DNA of 64,000 bases. Origin: Torulaspora globosa (lineage: Eukaryota > Ascomycota > Saccharomycetes > Saccharomycetales > Saccharomycetaceae). Shown here piece by piece: positions 29,901 to 39,648 of this stretch. Under the pieces are notes generated by a model. That model made no database searches, was not told the DNA's origin, and saw only the letters and a list, made by a program, of their open reading frames with translations. The DNA lies in assembly GCF_014133895.1 (NCBI RefSeq), contig NC_050734.1:124001-188000 (forward strand). The letters run 5' to 3'. The position numbers were made by a program, and so were the translations under genes. Numbering within the stretch: the first letter of the stretch is position 1; each line of letters opens with the position of its first letter.

Positions 29901-31242
29901 TTTTAATAATGAGCAATTATCAGGTTTGATCGAGACACTGCATAGGAAGTGCAATGAGCTGCTTGGTCACAACAAGTGCTTCCTAACGGCAAAGTTGTAC
30001 ATATCATTGATGGGAAACATTCTCGAGTTCATTGATGATGATATTTTCCGAGATCAGCAAGACAGTCTCCTCAACTACATTACTCAGTTTTTCAATCAGC
30101 ACTCTCGGTTGTATACAATCAATGGAAGTAAGCAAATCTGCCTAGCTGCTGCTCTTGAAACATTATTCAAATATGGCGAAGGAGAGTGCGTCTCAACGTT
30201 ACTCGAGCAAGCTATATGTTCACCGTTTTATGAGGTTCAAGAAGTTGCTTTGAGATTTGCAATGAACAGCCATAAGAACATGCCACACATAACGAAGACT
30301 TTCATTGATTCAATCATACGGCTAGCGAATGATGAAGATATCGCGCCCTCGGTACGTTCTCTGAGCCTGAGAGTTCTGAAGAACTTAGATGAAAAAACTG
30401 ATTTGCATCTGCTAATGGACATAATAGAAAAACCTCCGAGTGAAGATCTACAGGTGGCGGCGATCGAGTCGCTTGGTAAAAATGTCACCCTTGATAATGT
30501 TGAGATTCTAGAAAAACTATCTGAGCAGTATTATGCCGATGGCCAGCCAGTGGATTTCAGAATTGCATGCTTCCAAAGTATGATAGATTACCCAGAGGTT
30601 TCCAATAATGTTAGGTTGCTTCTAATTCTGAATCAAATGTTGAGCGACGATGATGAGGATATAAGATTAGCAGTTGCTTCTTCTTTGAACCGAATTTTCC
30701 GACTTACTGGGGACTCAGAAACTCTGAACCCGGTGGAAACGTCACGTATGCTGTTGACGCGAATTGTCAAGCACTTTGATGTAAAACTTGTGGCAGAAAA
30801 TGTCATTAGAATTTTGAAAGAGTTCTTTGAAGGCTATGATTTGTTTGCGCCCGAAATACGTGGCAACTGTGTCTTTGAAACTGAAAAGGATAACCAGTTC
30901 AGAAATGATTTTGAACTTAATCTACAATATGCTAGGCTTCTCCAGATAACTGGTTACGATGATCAATTCGTGCATTGGCTTGTGGCCCTGAAGGATAAAG
31001 TCATCGCATATCTCCATGCCACCGGCATGAGAGACGGCCCTTTTGGCTGGGTTAGCAGTGGGGAGGTGTTTTCCAGGTTACTTCTTCTGCGAGCTTTATT
31101 GGCACTGATTGGTACACGCCATATACTCAACTTTGACCAGGTTTTGATAGATAGCAGAATTCATCCTGTCATTCTAAATCATGAATTTTTAGATTCGATT
31201 AATCTTTCCACAGCCAGATTAAATGAGATGAGTTTGTCGTGA
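26968..31242 (+). CDS. TRM732: Trm732, partner of tRNA 2'-O-methyltransferase Trm7
   Basis: 1424 codons from the ATG at 26968; the frame is open 14 codons further up but starts with GTG. The protein is a long helical-repeat (ARM/HEAT-like) chain with a DUF2428-type core, where RRSGGIPPMLTVILSAES (about residues 750-770) is the conserved block. In S. cerevisiae Trm732 (1420 residues) pairs with Trm7 to methylate C32 of tRNA-Phe, tRNA-Trp and tRNA-Leu; the human counterpart is THADA. The position next to TIF11 matches YMR260C-YMR259C. Confidence 0.93.
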   Translation: MNQDARESIESIKDLLLKYNPSKIGPDNQEEVLKQFVECCQELFVYFQKKTDGISDSLALLATDTFSIWVLRTSQVISHKKIDTSGYIKVVKDEILTFEGSTVIFEYVVDFWKNGNPAFINALKNLFTKLLHLMRLIHPRTECDKLFSSWLDRTFQVPSDLAVQYYLIEALAEELDLYPVLQKRPTFVDESLRLMQSDILSNPVGKSLCKILTNAFYNHFGGDLSNLPSWLGFWQEPVIFHLSNQKCRKSIELYILQPMFKEVPPNAFRAFVKGIPRHNPSVLLSVIRVGQELGIEEEPFHNDRLIPIDMIGSFLKLDESKLAAFELLTFATKKSSPIHSNIFHLIKENLTIFFVDTRIEVRNYFCSSFKHFIYRIRDSAHSLHKRASSLKRAGKFPAEQKAKFGYVQECQSFLEWLLGFLKLQICPGTQYQRNDVALKLFNIIIESGLDASIPAKYLDMKNPRSYPFSVPIFRDNSIVRLLLDCLASNFADIRQMAKMLLLQALEGSDSSILKKSIDWNYLKTQADSLLRQYQYSDIGAALESTRFCAAPDKVAFVEGMIDTLHEKICNSKEDFLRHIHEPISGYLTSLTLILEDNQLEEIITGPIVEKCIEIVLINWSAVKHVICHESCEDNLWMMYPDGNIDAQLVLSTAFRTTKESSMLLRVLLSKYALSPDQLIVIGDFLINQLFDIRHSGAFQSVTPTFSVLCLRCKKENASQLLEWLRTVLESVEVKTQNVTRRSGGIPPMLTVILSAESGKERPLLKYAFERLIKIASTAMEEHQDKVDLPQVNAFNCIKAIFTESKLSQASEPYTPAALSLALKTFDSDTWALRNCSIMLFTSLQNRLFGKSGKSVSARMFFTRYPGIREDLLEILRPASTVTKDRSQIESTFLVLSVLLRLKPTPGYKGLDAFNSEVKKSLESSNWKIRELAARCISSLAENPIEISRELADRMNIKHQNSLHGYLLAISEMIPSLKSFNNEQLSGLIETLHRKCNELLGHNKCFLTAKLYISLMGNILEFIDDDIFRDQQDSLLNYITQFFNQHSRLYTINGSKQICLAAALETLFKYGEGECVSTLLEQAICSPFYEVQEVALRFAMNSHKNMPHITKTFIDSIIRLANDEDIAPSVRSLSLRVLKNLDEKTDLHLLMDIIEKPPSEDLQVAAIESLGKNVTLDNVEILEKLSEQYYADGQPVDFRIACFQSMIDYPEVSNNVRLLLILNQMLSDDDEDIRLAVASSLNRIFRLTGDSETLNPVETSRMLLTRIVKHFDVKLVAENVIRILKEFFEGYDLFAPEIRGNCVFETEKDNQFRNDFELNLQYARLLQITGYDDQFVHWLVALKDKVIAYLHATGMRDGPFGWVSSGEVFSRLLLLRALLALIGTRHILNFDQVLIDSRIHPVILNHEFLDSINLSTARLNEMSLS

Positions 31243-32090
31243 CAAAGATATTGGTGATCTGGCTGCCCACACCTCTCCATTGTTTTTTTGGAAATAGAGT
31301 GCTCAAGTGACTAGAAAGATTAATTATATTGATGTACATTATGATGGCGGCTTTACTTTGCGAGCTCAGGACTAATAGTATATCTCCAAAAGACAATCTA
31401 CTATTATGGCGGCTCTGAGAGCCGATCTGGTTTATTGAAAGAAGTCTGATACGTCGTCTGTATAAAATACAGGTCTAAGATAACACGATGTTCATTGGAG
31501 CCGCCGGGCTTGTACTCATCAGTATATACATGTATATATTATGTTTCTAAAGATTTCTGTCATTCAGAGTCCTCGTACAAGCTTTCAGTCACTGTTGAGA
31601 TATTGATTGATATTTTCCAGGACAGTTTAATAAACAGGGCAGGATATCTCGAAGCAACTCAGGGATAAGTCGTTAGATCAGAAAACGGACGGCTTGTTAA
31701 ATATTTTATTTATCTATAAGACTAATTACTGTGTGGAAGCACGACTTGGATCTAAGCTAGCTGGCCTCCTCTTTATGCATTTCAATTCCACCATTCGATC
31801 ACTTATCTGGACTCCATTCAACTTCCATTTCCAACATCCGATTATGTTGCACATAACCGTCTCATACTTGTCAGACAGCCGCTGACCAATCTTGGTGTCA
31901 GACCATTATTGGATCTTGATTCTTCGTTATCGGATTACACGATGATCAGACAGCATTCTCGGGTCCTCTCGATTGTCTGGTTCACTTGCTCGTCATCTTG
32001 TTCATGGCAATTATCCTCTGGCAGGGCAGAGGTTAAAGAACCTTAACTAGGTTTAGTTTAATCAGTTTTTAAAAAAAATGTAAATTTTGA
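31243..32090. other. Intergenic region between TRM732 and tRNA-Asn
   Basis: About 850 bases without a supported gene. It contains three copies of a GGCGGCT/AGCCGCC core (about 31345, 31407, 31501) that resembles the Ume6 URS1 core, and several A/T-rich tracts. I see no LTR ends that I can defend. Confidence 0.4.
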
Positions 32091-32164
32091 GACTCCGTGG
32101 CCAAGCTGGTTAAGGCGTGCGACTGTTAATCGCAAGATCGTGAGTTCAATCCTCACCGGGGTCG
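32091..32164 (+). tRNA. tN(GUU): tRNA-Asn(GUU)
   Basis: 74 bases, no intron. The acceptor stem GACTCCG pairs with CGGGGTC with one G-U pair; the discriminator is G. Anticodon GTT in the loop CTGTTAATC. The T-arm GAGTTCAATCCTC is intact. A run of nine T at 32170-32178 ends transcription. Confidence 0.97.
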
Positions 32165-32280
32165 TAAAATTTTTTTTTCAACAGTTCTGACTTGACTTAC
32201 TCTGTTTATTATCAACAATTGAATCTTGACCTTGTTACATCTCCACTCGCACCTTGAGGAACTGATCTTCCTCGACTCTA

Positions 32281-32316
32281 ATGTTCGCCCTCAAATAAAG
32301 GATGCGCCATGGTTGA
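32281..32316 (+). promoter_or_regulatory. Two very short upstream ORFs before ROY1
   Basis: 32281-32298 encodes MFALK and stops. 32302-32316 encodes MRHG and stops, and this second one overlaps the ROY1 ATG (32309) in another frame. If the transcript starts upstream of 32281 they would reduce ROY1 translation. The transcript start is not known. Confidence 0.4.
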
Positions 32317-33967
32317 AAAGGATCAATTGCTCACCATTCTCTCAAAAACTTCATTCTTTCTGAATCAAAATGACTTACTCAGTTTAGCACAAACTTCTAG
32401 AAAGTTACATGATAGTTTGGCAATTGAAAAGCTATACCACAATATTACTGTAACTAGAGATCCTGTCCGTCGCTCAGATTTTTGGTTTATCGATTGCGGT
32501 AGGAGCTATCTAAGTGGCTATAGGGCTCTCAAGAAAAGTGCCGATCAGAACGATCTTTTTCTCTACGACAGGATCGAAAGGCTCCTGGAATCTCGACATT
32601 TGCGTCACCTTCGCCAACTGGTTATTCAGGATTCTGTCTTTCAGGACCGCAAAACTGGAGATCCGCTACTGCGACAACTGCTTGACAAGGTCATTGATCT
32701 GGATCAGGTTGAGCTGCTTGATATTAGAGATCCGCTGCTGTTCCATGAGTATAAAGCAAAAATTTTAAATCTGAGCAACCTGAAAAGTATCAGACTTATC
32801 GATATTGCGTCTATTGAGAGGACGAAATCGCTGGCTGGCCTGACTTCAATAGAATGGGCTTTACAATATCCTTCAATGCCTGATAAGCCTTTGCCCTCGC
32901 ATGTGGTTGAGTTTTTGTCAAATAAGCTCGCGAAAGCTGAATTGATGTTTGATAATGCGGAAACTTCAAGTTTACTGCTCATTTCTTACCTGCATTCGCA
33001 AGGAGTGAAGTGCAGTTCTTTAAAGTCATTGAAGCTGAATCACGTACATGGAAAAAACTCGCATGATAGACACTTGCACCAGATAGAGTTTGGACATCTG
33101 GAAGAAATGGTGAACTTGCAAACCTTGCAGAAGTTGGAACTAGGTCTATCCTGTGAAAATGTTGGCTGTGGATGTGTCGATGATTTTCTTCAGGATCTTG
33201 CACCACGGCTGCAGTCACTGAAGGAGTTAGCCCTGATTGAGAAGTCAACTGCCGTTTCGACCGACCATCAGGCGAAAGAAGACTGGGACATTATGATCAA
33301 CAAATTTCTTCTTCACATACCGGATGTCGGAGCAAACCTGCGGAAACTGAGTATCAGACACCAGACACCATTGAATGGACTTTCAGATGACAGTGTTCAT
33401 GGCAATTATTTCCGCAGAAGAACTCTGTATGAGACTGTATTGCCCAAGTTGAAATCGTTACAAACCCTTATTGCGCCTACGATGCTACAGTCTTTGAGTG
33501 CATACGAAGTCCTCGTCTGCGACTTGCTCTGGAATGGTTGTCAGTGTGACTACTGCGGTAAAGTTTTACCCATTTTCGACCAGTATATAATGAATCACCA
33601 ATATTACTCCAAGGAAAGCGGAAGATACATGGATGTTATACCAACTGTCTTCTTTGCCTATGCCGGAGATTTTCTGACTCACAACTCTATGGATCTAGTT
33701 GAGTGGGACTTGGAGGCTTTCAACTGCTGTCTCTTTTACCGTGCTTGGGACTTACATGGTTATGAGGCCCTACACCACTTCGAGAACTATGATTGCTTGT
33801 TCGACGAGTCAACCTTTCATCCTCTGTCGGTGGTGATTACCCATTTCTTCGACAGTTACATGGACTCATTGGTGCAAATACTACCAAGCTTGAGGACTGC
33901 ACTGCTCTCTGGTATCTACTATGCTGTTGATAACGAATCGCACAGCTATGAATCGGTTTATTCATGA
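32309..33967 (+). CDS. ROY1: Roy1, F-box-like repressor of Ypt52
   Basis: 552 codons from the ATG at 32309 (S. cerevisiae Roy1 has 553). An F-box-like N-terminus (residues about 5-45, LNQNDLLSLAQTSRKLHDSL) is followed by leucine-rich segments without a clear repeat period. A Cys cluster near the C-terminus (CDLLWNGCQCDYCGK) could bind metal. In S. cerevisiae Roy1 binds Skp1 and inhibits the Rab5-like GTPase Ypt52 without acting in an SCF ligase. Its place between TRM732 and PET111 is conserved. Confidence 0.9.
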   Translation: MVEKDQLLTILSKTSFFLNQNDLLSLAQTSRKLHDSLAIEKLYHNITVTRDPVRRSDFWFIDCGRSYLSGYRALKKSADQNDLFLYDRIERLLESRHLRHLRQLVIQDSVFQDRKTGDPLLRQLLDKVIDLDQVELLDIRDPLLFHEYKAKILNLSNLKSIRLIDIASIERTKSLAGLTSIEWALQYPSMPDKPLPSHVVEFLSNKLAKAELMFDNAETSSLLLISYLHSQGVKCSSLKSLKLNHVHGKNSHDRHLHQIEFGHLEEMVNLQTLQKLELGLSCENVGCGCVDDFLQDLAPRLQSLKELALIEKSTAVSTDHQAKEDWDIMINKFLLHIPDVGANLRKLSIRHQTPLNGLSDDSVHGNYFRRRTLYETVLPKLKSLQTLIAPTMLQSLSAYEVLVCDLLWNGCQCDYCGKVLPIFDQYIMNHQYYSKESGRYMDVIPTVFFAYAGDFLTHNSMDLVEWDLEAFNCCLFYRAWDLHGYEALHHFENYDCLFDESTFHPLSVVITHFFDSYMDSLVQILPSLRTALLSGIYYAVDNESHSYESVYS

Positions 33968-35027
33968 ATTTATGAGATGCGTAAGATGTTATTGAGTATG
34001 TCCTAAACCAGCTTCTGCAGTCTTTGGCATTACTTTAGCCATCCTGCTGGGCGTTCATATAGTTTGACTATGGTTTCTTAGCTAGTGCCGACGTCAGATC
34101 ACCCATCTTTAAATTGTATATTTTCAGCCAGCATATGCCATACTGGGCGGCTAATCTTGGCGCTTGAATACAACGACCACTATTTCTGGTTGTGAAGCAG
34201 ACGAAAGAAGGACAAGTAAATACTGCTTGAACTTTGACGTACGTCAGGCTTGATCTACAGCAGAAGTACGGAAGAGCTGTATAAACCACCTAGCCTTCGG
34301 TTTTAGGTAAAGGCTATGTCCAAATGGAAGGAGATATCATATGTCGGTCAAAGGCACTTAAGAATCACACAGAAGACCTTACACCTCTGCGATATAGGTC
34401 ACGAACAGCAGGGTTCTACGGTTTAAGAGTTAGATGGGAGGACGGCTCCGATGCTTCATGATAATCAAAAACTATCAGAATGGCTAGCTGTTAAGCTTGA
34501 ATAAAGGTCCGAGAGGGCTCCTGAAGCGATTTTCTCGGTTGCGATGGCTGTTGGTTCTTGTCAATGCTGCATGCCATCCTATGAAGGCTAACAAGAGGAA
34601 ATAGTGAATTTTAGAGATGAAACCAGATTCAAGAGCCCCTCCGGAACCGTTCTATCGTTCTGAAAGGGCCTGCTCAGTCTCCAATTTGCAGTCAGAAGAG
34701 TTGTTCCTATATTGGATCATGAACAAGCTACGCGGGTCAATTTTTTTCATACTACTCATAGATTCAGACACTTACAGAAGGCCTGGAAGGGTATATCTGG
34801 TGTATTTCCCATTGACAAAGGATTTTAAACTCCCGTTTGACTCCTGTAATTACCATTTGCATTTTCCCTTTCCTTTTGAGCTTGTTCTACAAGTCTTGCT
34901 GGTCCTGCTACATAGGAACCAGTTGTTTTAGAACCCGGCTCATCGCATTTGACACTAAGGTACTGTCATTTCCGCATCATACCCATACCTTCGCATTCTA
35001 ATAATACATGACCCGCTCACGAGCGAC
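33968..35027. other. Long intergenic region before PET111
   Basis: 1.06 kb. It contains a 104-codon ATG ORF (34617-34931, forward) with no recognisable family, a PAC-type GCTCATCGC at 34938-34946, and an upstream ORF overlapping PET111. In S. cerevisiae PET111 has a long leader with several upstream ORFs, so part of this may be leader. Confidence 0.4.
34938..34946 (-). promoter_or_regulatory. PAC-type element upstream of PET111
   Basis: The reverse strand reads GCGATGAGC, an exact PAC core, 80 bases before the PET111 ATG. It is not paired with an RRPE. Confidence 0.4.
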
Positions 35028-35100
35028 ATGCTACGAAGAAAGCCGTTTTTATGCCCTACAGTACGAATATTTCATCTGTTTGAAGCTGGCTGGACTGTGA
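35008..35100 (+). promoter_or_regulatory. Upstream ORF overlapping the PET111 start
   Basis: ATG at 35008 opens a 30-codon frame that ends with TGA at 35098-35100, past the PET111 ATG (35028) and in another frame. Upstream ORFs are known in the S. cerevisiae PET111 leader, so an inhibitory role is plausible. Confidence 0.5.
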
Positions 35101-37409
35101 GCCAAACGCACAGGTACTTTACATGCTTACGATCAGCAGAACGAGAGAGTGAGGACGACATTGCAGATTGGGTCAAAGGTAGTCTATATGAGCCAATTCC
35201 ATCGCAGCATTTTCAAGTGCCAGGTAGTAATCATGGTGGTTTTGCTTCAAAGATTTTGCACCCGCCTCTGAAAGTTGTGTCTGAAGAGTCCTATCTCAAA
35301 GAATGGCACGCGAGATTTGTTGAGGCCGATCTCAGGACTGTGAGCCTTGTGCTTGAGGGTATCCGAAATAAGACCATGCTTTTCAGTTTGCCTCACCTGA
35401 TGACTCTTCTGCGATCACTGCACTCGATCAGAAGATATTATGAGATTCACGAAATATACTGTGTCCTTGAGGACTGCGCTTCATTTATCAAAGACGAAGA
35501 CACTTATCCAAACATCAGGCAGGAATTCCTAAAAATAGTTCTAAATGCTGAAGATATCCTGGGTAACTATAAGCTATGCGAAAGTGTTTTCTCAGAGTAT
35601 ATTAAATTACCAACGCTTGAGCGCTATAGCATTTCCATAGGACTGAAATCGTTTCTGCGGAATGACAATCTGCAGCTTGCCAAACAGTTCTTTATCCAAA
35701 TATTAGAAAATCCGGAGACTTTTCCAATCACAAAGACAGAGTTTAAAATGTTCTGTCGTGAACTGAGCAATTTACAAGATCTGGACTCGATGATGTTCAT
35801 TTTCAAACTTTGGGTGAAGAAAAGATGTATGCGAGATGGAAGTATAACTTGCTGCGATCTGGACTATGAAACCCTTTCTCTTTTTCATCGATTATTCATA
35901 CAATCTGGCGATAGAAAAGGCCTCGAGGAGTTCTTGGAGCATGAAGTTGTCAAGAAGACTGGCTATCAGGCAGATGTTGTTTTTCAAATCACAGAATTCT
36001 GTCAGAGTCTACATCAAATAAAGAGGGAGAGCTCCTCTGTAGAAGACGCCACGACAAAGAAAATTGATAAATTTCTTACAATCCTCGAGGGAAGGCCCAT
36101 TGATCGCCGGCACTTTTGTCTTTCCGTGCTTGATGCATTAGTTATGGGGGACGATTTCAGCAGTATAAGACATGTTATCGAGAAAGTTCAGCAGGACAAA
36201 GAGATACACCTGGATGGATCTTTTCATCTGACTATTGCTAAATTCTTCGTTAGACATGGCATGCTTAATCAAATGGTTCAATATTATTCTGACATAGTGT
36301 TAAATCGAGCCGCTGGACGGATACGCTTGAAGATCAGTCACGTTGAACAGTTATGGGATTGTGCGCTACAGGCTTATCCGACGCTTACAAGAGAAATAAC
36401 CAATGAGTTGAAGGTTATACTGACCAAAAAGCAGTACATCAGGGCGTTCCCGCAACTTCATCAAGTGCTTAAACAGACTTCGAAGGTAAGAAAACGAAAA
36501 GTCATGGGCGGCGAAGAGCATTTTAAATCAGGCTTACCTCAAGTTGACTACGAGAGGCTTAGGAGGTTTGAAAGCTTTATCGCCAGCCATGATATTGCTA
36601 GCGCGACTGACACCGCATTAGAAAGTTTGAAGCGAGGTACAAAGCCTCACTTTGACTTCTATCTCTGTGCAATACGAGAATGTCTTTCTTCTTCTCTCCC
36701 GAACCTTGCCAAAACTTTGAGCGATATGCTTTCGAAGCGTTACAAAGTACCCCTGAAGTTGAACATACTTTGGCTTAGATACGACATTGCGTCAAAGTAT
36801 CAATCGACCATATCGCAATCTGAAATGCTGTCATTTCGAAAGGTCCCTCTGCTGGAGGCTCAGCTGGCAGAGTTTGTGCGGTTGCACCGAGAATCCCTGA
36901 ATTTCCAGAACTACCTACAACTTTCACAGATTAGCATTCTAATTCGCGATTACAACCACGCAGACATATTGATCTCAGAGGCAGCCAATCTTATCGACAA
37001 ACGAAGCAGGCAGCAGTGGCTCATGTACTATATGACAGCATTGAAGATTGCAGCTCGTCTTTATAGAGCTGACGATTTCCTGGCATTATTAAGAGCATGG
37101 AACCAAAACGGCGATGCAAAGCTTGTCACTCGCGGTTGTATCAGGCAGGTTAAGGCGTACCGGAAGCTGTTCGAGAAAAGAGCTGATCGCCTAGCTGCCG
37201 TTCACAATGCATCTCTCGCAGACATCTCGAAAGAGATTGAGCTGCTAGTCGAAAAGCACGTCTTTTTCAAATTTGAAGGGCTGAACGAAAGTCGTAAGTT
37301 ATACACCCTTCTGCAAAGATGGTTAAGTCAAGAGATTAAAGAGCTCTTGAGGATTGAACGCAAGAGAAGGAAAACCTTAACCTCTACTGCATATTCTGAT
37401 AAAGCATAG
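35028..37409 (+). CDS. PET111: Pet111, mitochondrial translational activator of COX2
   Basis: 793 codons from an ATG at 35028 (S. cerevisiae, 800). The N-terminus is basic and starts MLRRKPFLCPTVRIF, consistent with a mitochondrial presequence. The rest is a helical-repeat (PPR-like) chain, and the C-terminal part is strongly basic (RIERKRRKTL). Pet111 binds the COX2 mRNA leader at the inner membrane and enables its translation. It is followed two genes later by COX7, another cytochrome oxidase gene. Confidence 0.9.
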   Translation: MLRRKPFLCPTVRIFHLFEAGWTVSQTHRYFTCLRSAERESEDDIADWVKGSLYEPIPSQHFQVPGSNHGGFASKILHPPLKVVSEESYLKEWHARFVEADLRTVSLVLEGIRNKTMLFSLPHLMTLLRSLHSIRRYYEIHEIYCVLEDCASFIKDEDTYPNIRQEFLKIVLNAEDILGNYKLCESVFSEYIKLPTLERYSISIGLKSFLRNDNLQLAKQFFIQILENPETFPITKTEFKMFCRELSNLQDLDSMMFIFKLWVKKRCMRDGSITCCDLDYETLSLFHRLFIQSGDRKGLEEFLEHEVVKKTGYQADVVFQITEFCQSLHQIKRESSSVEDATTKKIDKFLTILEGRPIDRRHFCLSVLDALVMGDDFSSIRHVIEKVQQDKEIHLDGSFHLTIAKFFVRHGMLNQMVQYYSDIVLNRAAGRIRLKISHVEQLWDCALQAYPTLTREITNELKVILTKKQYIRAFPQLHQVLKQTSKVRKRKVMGGEEHFKSGLPQVDYERLRRFESFIASHDIASATDTALESLKRGTKPHFDFYLCAIRECLSSSLPNLAKTLSDMLSKRYKVPLKLNILWLRYDIASKYQSTISQSEMLSFRKVPLLEAQLAEFVRLHRESLNFQNYLQLSQISILIRDYNHADILISEAANLIDKRSRQQWLMYYMTALKIAARLYRADDFLALLRAWNQNGDAKLVTRGCIRQVKAYRKLFEKRADRLAAVHNASLADISKEIELLVEKHVFFKFEGLNESRKLYTLLQRWLSQEIKELLRIERKRRKTLTSTAYSDKA

Positions 37410-37731
37410 ATTAATGAACCACTTGTATATACATATCATCGAAGTACAGGTAGCAAGACTCTCAGATCATTCACACCCAAGAGTGCTTATTGAGCTACAT
37501 TGAAAAAGCGAAAAGAGCCACTTGTTATGACACCCTCGATGAATGTATTGGAAGCTGGAGAATAGCTGAATCGATAATAGCCACTAGGTGACCGATTCAT
37601 AGCATTGTAGAACAAAGCGACGCTTTTGGAAAGTTTCATTGACAAACCTGATCTCATCTGTTAGCTCACGCAACCAACGAGTTGAACAAGCAAAAGGGCT
37701 TAAAAGGCGTTGCTGGACATAGAACTAGGCC

Positions 37732-39459
37732 ATGTCATCCTCTGGTGATACTACAGGTGTAACGCCTCTCGCAGAGCTGCTCTTTCGCAAAAGTGAGGAA
37801 TGTCAGAAAGAGGTTCTCCTTAAGGTGATTGACTCTCTGATATGTTCGATCTGTCAGGATTACATGTACGTCCCGATGATGATACAGTGTGGTCATAACT
37901 ACTGCTATGGCTGCTTGTCGGCGTGGTTCAACAGCAATCCGGAAGAAGAACTCAGCTGTCCCCATTGCAGAGGAAATGTGGTTAACATGCCCTGTTTGAA
38001 TAGCGCACTACAGCAATTACTGCAGACCGTTATAGAGGCTTCTTCAGCTGGGAAGGGGGATAAAATAGACGACAGCAAGCTCAAGAAGGTGTTGGATGCC
38101 AAGAAATTATGTGAAGACGAGTACAGAAAGGACTTTAAAGGCGACCAGCTGTTCAGAGGCGTTTTTCGGAACACTGCTGTTGGTATTGCAGATGAGGAAG
38201 ACGATGGAATACTTAGGTGCAGCAATTGCCACTGGGAGCTCGAGGACGATGAAGATGATGTCTGCCCGCACTGCAACCTGAGAATCAGGAGCAGAGCTAG
38301 ACCAGCTCGCGCATCTCCCTCCGAAAGCGAGGAGGAATACGACGCAGCGCTGGAAGAACATCTGGAGAGTCAATATCCATACCTTGATGGCAGTTGGTTT
38401 GAGGAGACTGGTCGGGCTGCTTACAGCTATGCCGCGACTATTGCTTCGCTTGTACGCGGCCGTACTGCTGACGAACTGTTGGAGAGGTGCTACAACTCGG
38501 AGCCTTCACCTATCTATAGGGACCCGCACTTCCCGCTTGTGTTTGTATCTTTCTCGCTTGCTGACGGGACTGTCGTCCACTTTCCATCATACATCCTTTA
38601 CCTGTCCCTAGTGAATCCCAGAAAGGGCGAAAGGGAAGCCAGAGCTATTTCCATTCTCGAAAGACTGCAAAATGTTGAGCTTTCGCAGCGAGAAGGCGCA
38701 ATAGATGACCTGCTTTCGCACTATTCGGACTTTATTAGGGAACACGTCGTGTCTCCGGCGCCCTTCCAGCGTGAAGTTCGCAAATATGGCGCCTTAGCAA
38801 CCAAGTATGAGACGCTAGTACGCGAAGAGTTGGAGAAAAGCCCCAGCGAAGACTACTCATCGCCCAGCGCCTTGTCGCCGAGCGGCTTGGATGAATACAA
38901 CTACCCATTCCTTGTCGAAAGAAAGACGACGAAGGGCGAAAGGCTGGTCTTCCCGTCGTTCTCAATCTTTGTCAGAGCTGACCCAGAGCTGACAGAGAAT
39001 GAAAGAAACCGGGCTCTACCGCTTGCGCGCCGCTTGGAACAAGCCGTTATTAACCGTGGCGATTTCTCCCAGATGGCTCGTACCACCTCGCAGGACGAAG
39101 AGTATGATTCAGTTAATGATTTCATAGCCAGCGATGATGACGGCGTCACTGACGGCATCGCGGACCTACGAACAGGCAGCGGCTCGAGCGAAGGCTCAAC
39201 CGGCGAAGGTCCAGACAGCGAAGATCCAGACAGCGACTACTTCGAACACAACGAGGGCGACGGGTACGTTTCCGGCGACAGCCTGGACGATGGTGATCAC
39301 GCCGTCCGCACAAGACCCGAGTTCAGCGACCAGGACTCCGGACAAGAACAAGACGAACAAGACAACGACGAGGAAGACGACGATGAGTCTAGCAGAGTGC
39401 GCATTCCTCGCAAGAGGAACCGCGCCATCGTCGACATCAGCGACGATGATTCTGCTTAA
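37732..39459 (+). CDS. PSH1: Psh1, RING E3 ligase for the centromeric histone Cse4
   Basis: 575 codons from an ATG at 37732. A C3HC4 RING (Cys38, Cys41, Cys53, His55, Cys58, Cys61, Cys76, Cys79) is followed near residue 163 by a second zinc pair CSNC...CPHC. The C-terminal 150 residues are dominated by Asp/Glu/Ser. S. cerevisiae Psh1 (406 residues) ubiquitinates mislocalised CENP-A/Cse4. This protein is clearly longer, mostly through an added central region and the acidic tail. It sits with AIM39 as on S. cerevisiae chromosome XV (YOL054W-YOL053W). Confidence 0.9.
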   Translation: MSSSGDTTGVTPLAELLFRKSEECQKEVLLKVIDSLICSICQDYMYVPMMIQCGHNYCYGCLSAWFNSNPEEELSCPHCRGNVVNMPCLNSALQQLLQTVIEASSAGKGDKIDDSKLKKVLDAKKLCEDEYRKDFKGDQLFRGVFRNTAVGIADEEDDGILRCSNCHWELEDDEDDVCPHCNLRIRSRARPARASPSESEEEYDAALEEHLESQYPYLDGSWFEETGRAAYSYAATIASLVRGRTADELLERCYNSEPSPIYRDPHFPLVFVSFSLADGTVVHFPSYILYLSLVNPRKGEREARAISILERLQNVELSQREGAIDDLLSHYSDFIREHVVSPAPFQREVRKYGALATKYETLVREELEKSPSEDYSSPSALSPSGLDEYNYPFLVERKTTKGERLVFPSFSIFVRADPELTENERNRALPLARRLEQAVINRGDFSQMARTTSQDEEYDSVNDFIASDDDGVTDGIADLRTGSGSSEGSTGEGPDSEDPDSDYFEHNEGDGYVSGDSLDDGDHAVRTRPEFSDQDSGQEQDEQDNDEEDDDESSRVRIPRKRNRAIVDISDDDSA

Positions 39460-39648
39460 AGCGAACTTCATCGCCTGTCGGAGCGAATTTCTCGATTCTG
39501 ATTGGCTGCGCGAGGTCTCTTACTGGAGAACCCGGTTTTAGCGGTCAAGTTAGAAGAGAGAAAAAACTGTTGAAGTATTGAACTTTGCAGTATTTGAAGA
39601 GCTGTACCATTTGAAGAGATCGAATCCAGCTACACAAATCAGCACAGT

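Noticed and set aside
31593..32085. Possible LTR (TGTTGAGATATT start) upstream of tRNA-Asn
   Set aside because: No matching CAACA end, no target duplication and no second copy in the window.
34617..34931. 104-codon forward ORF with a true ATG upstream of PET111
   Set aside because: Hydrophobic, low-information composition and no known family. It may lie in the PET111 leader. It is kept only as a note in the intergenic entry.
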